DNA of 7,263 nt from Bacteroidales bacterium (lineage in GTDB: Bacteria; Bacteroidota; Bacteroidia; Bacteroidales; VadinHA17). A program made the position numbers and the translations under genes. Where the stretch lies: contig PMIG01000393.1 of NCBI GenBank assembly GCA_003157055.1, forward strand, positions 1 through 7,263. The letters run 5' to 3'. Shown here in pieces: positions 5,162-7,263 of this stretch (its first letter is position 1; each line of letters starts with the position of its first letter). The notes beneath the pieces are model-generated. The model worked only from the letters and a program-made list of their open reading frames with translations, searched no databases and was not told the origin of the DNA.

Positions 5162-6910
5162 ATGACAACACCTGATATGCGTTCCGCAAAAAACAAAAAT
5201 TCCAGACCCGGGATTTTTAGTTTGCTGAAACCATACTCCGGAATAGTGATACTGCTAATCATCATGGCATTGCTTGGAAGCAGTACCAACATGCTGATAC
5301 CTAAAATCATTGCGCACGGGATAGATACTTTCTCAGCCGGGCATTTTGATACAAGGTCTGTGGTTATCCTGTTCATGGCGGCTGCCGCAGGAATATTTAT
5401 TTTTTCTTTCCTGCAAAACATTTTTCAGACTTATGCTTCGGAAAGGGTTGCTAAAGATATGAGATCCAGGCTCTCCGCTAAAATTTCTTCACAGAACTAT
5501 ACTTATATCATTAAATCAAACCCATCAAAGCTATTGACAAACCTGACTTCTGATATCGACTCTATAAAGATGTTTGTCTCTATGGCTTTTGTCAATATCA
5601 TCTCTTCAGTTTTTATTATTTCCGGTACAGCCATTTTGCTGATCCTCATCAACTGGAAGCTGGCGCTGACTGTCATTGCAATTGTGCCGATTATTGCAGT
5701 AACTTTTTTTATTGTGATGAGGAAGGTAAGGACGCTCTTTAAACGCAGCCGTGAAAACATCGACATGCTGAATAAGATTATTAATGAAAGCATTATGGGC
5801 TCAGCATTGATAAGGGTGTTGAACTCGCAGCAACCGGAAAGCGTAAAATTCCTCGAGGCTAATTCAGTTTCACTCAATATCGGATTATCCATTGTGCGTC
5901 TTTTTTCAACGCTTATCCCTGTCATTATGTTTGTTGCCAATTTAGCGACAGTGACAATACTTGCCATGGGAGGCCATTTTGTTGTTGCCGGAACCATGAC
6001 ACTCGGGAATTTTGCAGCTTTCAACAGTTATCTTATACTGCTGATATTTCCGATAATGATGATTGGCTTCATGAGCAACATCATTGCGTCGGCTTCAGCC
6101 TCGTACGCAAGAATTAATGAAGTCCAGGATGCGCCGGCAACAGTTGAATCAGGAACTATTGACACTAATATAAAAGGTGATATTGAGGTAAAAAATGTTT
6201 CACTTTCCTTTGGAGAGAAGCCTGTCCTTAAAGACATCTCCTTTTCGATAAAAGCCGGCAGCAAAACAGCTATTATCGGACCTACGGCAGCGGGTAAAAG
6301 CCAGTTGCTGTACCTGCTTACCGGGTTGATTGCTCCTGATTCGGGCTCAATTGAATTCGACGGAGTCAGGATTGATAATTATACGAAAGATCTGTTCCAC
6401 AGCCAGATTGGTTTTGTTTTCCAGGACAGTGTGATCTTTAACATGAGCCTTCGCGAGAATATTGCTTTCAGCAATAAGGTTACCGATGAATCATTGAATA
6501 AAGCCATTTCAATGGCTGAGTTAAGCGATTTTATTGATTCCTTGCCACAGGGTCTGGATACTATTGTTTCGGAAAGGGGCACAAGCCTGTCAGGGGGACA
6601 AAAACAGCGTATCATGCTGGCGCGCGCGCTGGCGATAAATCCTAAGGTCCTCTTGCTCGACGATTTTACTTCGCGGGTTGACAGGCAGACAGAAAACAAA
6701 ATCCTCTGCAACCTCGAAAACAATTATCCCTGGCTGACTCTTATTTCAGTTACCCAGAAAATTGCACCCGTGAGACATTTTGAACAGATAATACTTTTAA
6801 TGGAAGGTGAAATTATAGCAACAGGGAAACATAAGGATCTTAAAGAAAGTTCCCCTGAATATGCCCAGATTTACAGTTCACAAAAAAGCACGCATCACTA
6901 TGAACTATAA
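5162..6910 (+). CDS. ABC exporter half-transporter, degenerate-NBD subunit of a heterodimer (TM287-like)
   Basis: This fused membrane/ATPase subunit (582 residues from ATG 5162) belongs to a type IV multidrug or lipid exporter. Six membrane segments are visible at about 27-49, 65-88, 138-160, 163-186, 250-270 and 280-303. The ATPase domain follows from about 340, with Walker A GPTAAGKS (373-380), Q-loop Gln421, signature LSGGQ (476-480) and Walker B VLLLDD (496-501). The catalytic Glu is replaced by Asp501, the D-loop reads SRVD, and the H-loop His is replaced by Gln532 (VTQKIAP). These are the known marks of the non-catalytic site in heterodimers such as TM287/288. The signature is intact and would serve the partner's active site. 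The next gene overlaps it by 11 nt. Start choice: ATG 5162 gives a normal N-terminus; ATG 5123 and TTG 5114 are in-frame alternatives, and none has a Shine-Dalgarno sequence. Substrate unknown. Confidence 0.94.
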   Translation: MTTPDMRSAKNKNSRPGIFSLLKPYSGIVILLIIMALLGSSTNMLIPKIIAHGIDTFSAGHFDTRSVVILFMAAAAGIFIFSFLQNIFQTYASERVAKDMRSRLSAKISSQNYTYIIKSNPSKLLTNLTSDIDSIKMFVSMAFVNIISSVFIISGTAILLILINWKLALTVIAIVPIIAVTFFIVMRKVRTLFKRSRENIDMLNKIINESIMGSALIRVLNSQQPESVKFLEANSVSLNIGLSIVRLFSTLIPVIMFVANLATVTILAMGGHFVVAGTMTLGNFAAFNSYLILLIFPIMMIGFMSNIIASASASYARINEVQDAPATVESGTIDTNIKGDIEVKNVSLSFGEKPVLKDISFSIKAGSKTAIIGPTAAGKSQLLYLLTGLIAPDSGSIEFDGVRIDNYTKDLFHSQIGFVFQDSVIFNMSLRENIAFSNKVTDESLNKAISMAELSDFIDSLPQGLDTIVSERGTSLSGGQKQRIMLARALAINPKVLLLDDFTSRVDRQTENKILCNLENNYPWLTLISVTQKIAPVRHFEQIILLMEGEIIATGKHKDLKESSPEYAQIYSSQKSTHHYEL

Positions 6911-7263
6911 CTTAAATCAGGCATCAGGAAAGGCGGAGCAGAAAGCATCCAGCGTTGCATCGTTTCGCAAACTGGTGACGCTCACCGGCACGGAGCGGGG
7001 CAACCTGGTTAAGGCTATTGCTGCCATTTTTGTAAACTCGGGATTAAGCCTGCTTGGTCCTTATCTGGTTGGTCATACCATCGATACTTATGTTCAGACG
7101 AAACAATATCAGGGTGTGCTTCTGTTTGCTTCAATCCTAATGGCAATTTACGTCATTGCTTTTGCTGTGAACTATACCCAGATGCGCATGATGGGTGGCA
7201 TCGGGCAACGGATGCTTTTCAGCCTGCGGACTGCGGTGTTTAATAAACTCCAGGAACTGCCGG
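6900..7263 (+). CDS. ABC exporter half-transporter, second subunit, N-terminal part, truncated by window edge
   Basis: ATG at 6900 lies within the last codons of the preceding ABC gene (11-nt overlap in another frame), which suggests translational coupling and stoichiometric synthesis. The visible 121 residues start with a hydrophilic tail (about 1-34). TM1 follows (about 36-56, AIAAIFVNSGLSLLGPYLVG), then a GHTIDTYV motif typical of the loop after TM1, TM2 (about 73-93), and the start of an intracellular helix (QRMLFSLRTAVFNKLQELP, 103-121). This is the usual beginning of an ABC exporter membrane domain. Because the first subunit lacks catalytic residues, I expect this one to carry the complete Walker B Glu and H-loop His, but its ATPase domain lies beyond the window. 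The frame is open to the edge. Confidence 0.93.
   Translation, partial: MNYNLNQASGKAEQKASSVASFRKLVTLTGTERGNLVKAIAAIFVNSGLSLLGPYLVGHTIDTYVQTKQYQGVLLFASILMAIYVIAFAVNYTQMRMMGGIGQRMLFSLRTAVFNKLQELP

Noticed and set aside
4951..5175. 74-codon plus-strand frame beginning at TTG before the ABC gene
   Set aside because: It has no ATG, no recognisable domain, passes through the hairpin region, and overlaps the ABC start in another frame. It is probably chance, though a degraded small gene cannot be excluded.
5503..6024. 173-codon open frame on the minus strand inside the ABC gene
   Set aside because: It is antisense to the membrane domain of a clear ABC exporter; its Met/Ile/Ser-rich make-up is what antisense reading of hydrophobic codons gives.

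Overview
The window looks like a chromosomal segment of a Bacteroidota bacterium, most likely an anaerobic or facultative Bacteroidales/Marinilabiliales-type organism; this is inferred, not proven. The support is moderately low GC, A/T-rich start contexts without Shine-Dalgarno sequences, several matches to the Bacteroidota promoter form (TTTG-like -33 and TAnnTTTG -7), and protein sequences that read like members of Bacteroidota families. No rRNA, tRNA, insertion sequence, integrase or CRISPR array is visible.

Left part (1-3234, minus strand): a tripartite RND efflux operon read right to left in the order outer-membrane factor, periplasmic adaptor lipoprotein, inner-membrane RND pump. The pump gene runs off the left edge after 206 codons. 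The outer-membrane factor is split by an apparent one-base shift: its signal peptide lies in one frame (from 3234) and the mature TolC-like body in another (down to 1842). A good Bacteroidota promoter (TTTG-N21-TAAATTTG) sits between the outer-membrane factor and the adaptor, so adaptor and pump could be expressed apart from the damaged first gene.

Middle (3235-4745): a 220-bp AT-rich spacer carrying the probable operon promoter, then a minus-strand gene for a cysteine-rich 4Fe-4S protein. That protein has a winged-helix-like N-terminus, two extra cysteine clusters and a classical two-cluster ferredoxin domain. The family is recognisable, but I know of no assigned function.

Divergent intergenic region (4746-5161): about 415 bp rich in small symmetric elements. 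The Fe-S gene promoter at its left end overlaps one copy of a direct repeat, with a 12-bp palindrome between the two copies. At its right end lies a hairpin followed by six T's, preceded by a 19-codon ORF whose stop is at the loop edge; this resembles a transcription attenuator ahead of the ABC genes.

Right part (5162-7263, plus strand): two overlapping genes for a heterodimeric ABC exporter. The first is complete and has a catalytically degenerate nucleotide-binding domain (Asp in place of the Walker B Glu, Gln in place of the H-loop His), as in TM287 of TM287/288. The second is cut by the right edge after 121 codons, within its first transmembrane region. The window thus places two multidrug-type efflux systems on either side of one Fe-S protein gene. 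The points most worth a second look are the split outer-membrane factor, the attenuator-like leader, and the Fe-S protein with its symmetric upstream region.
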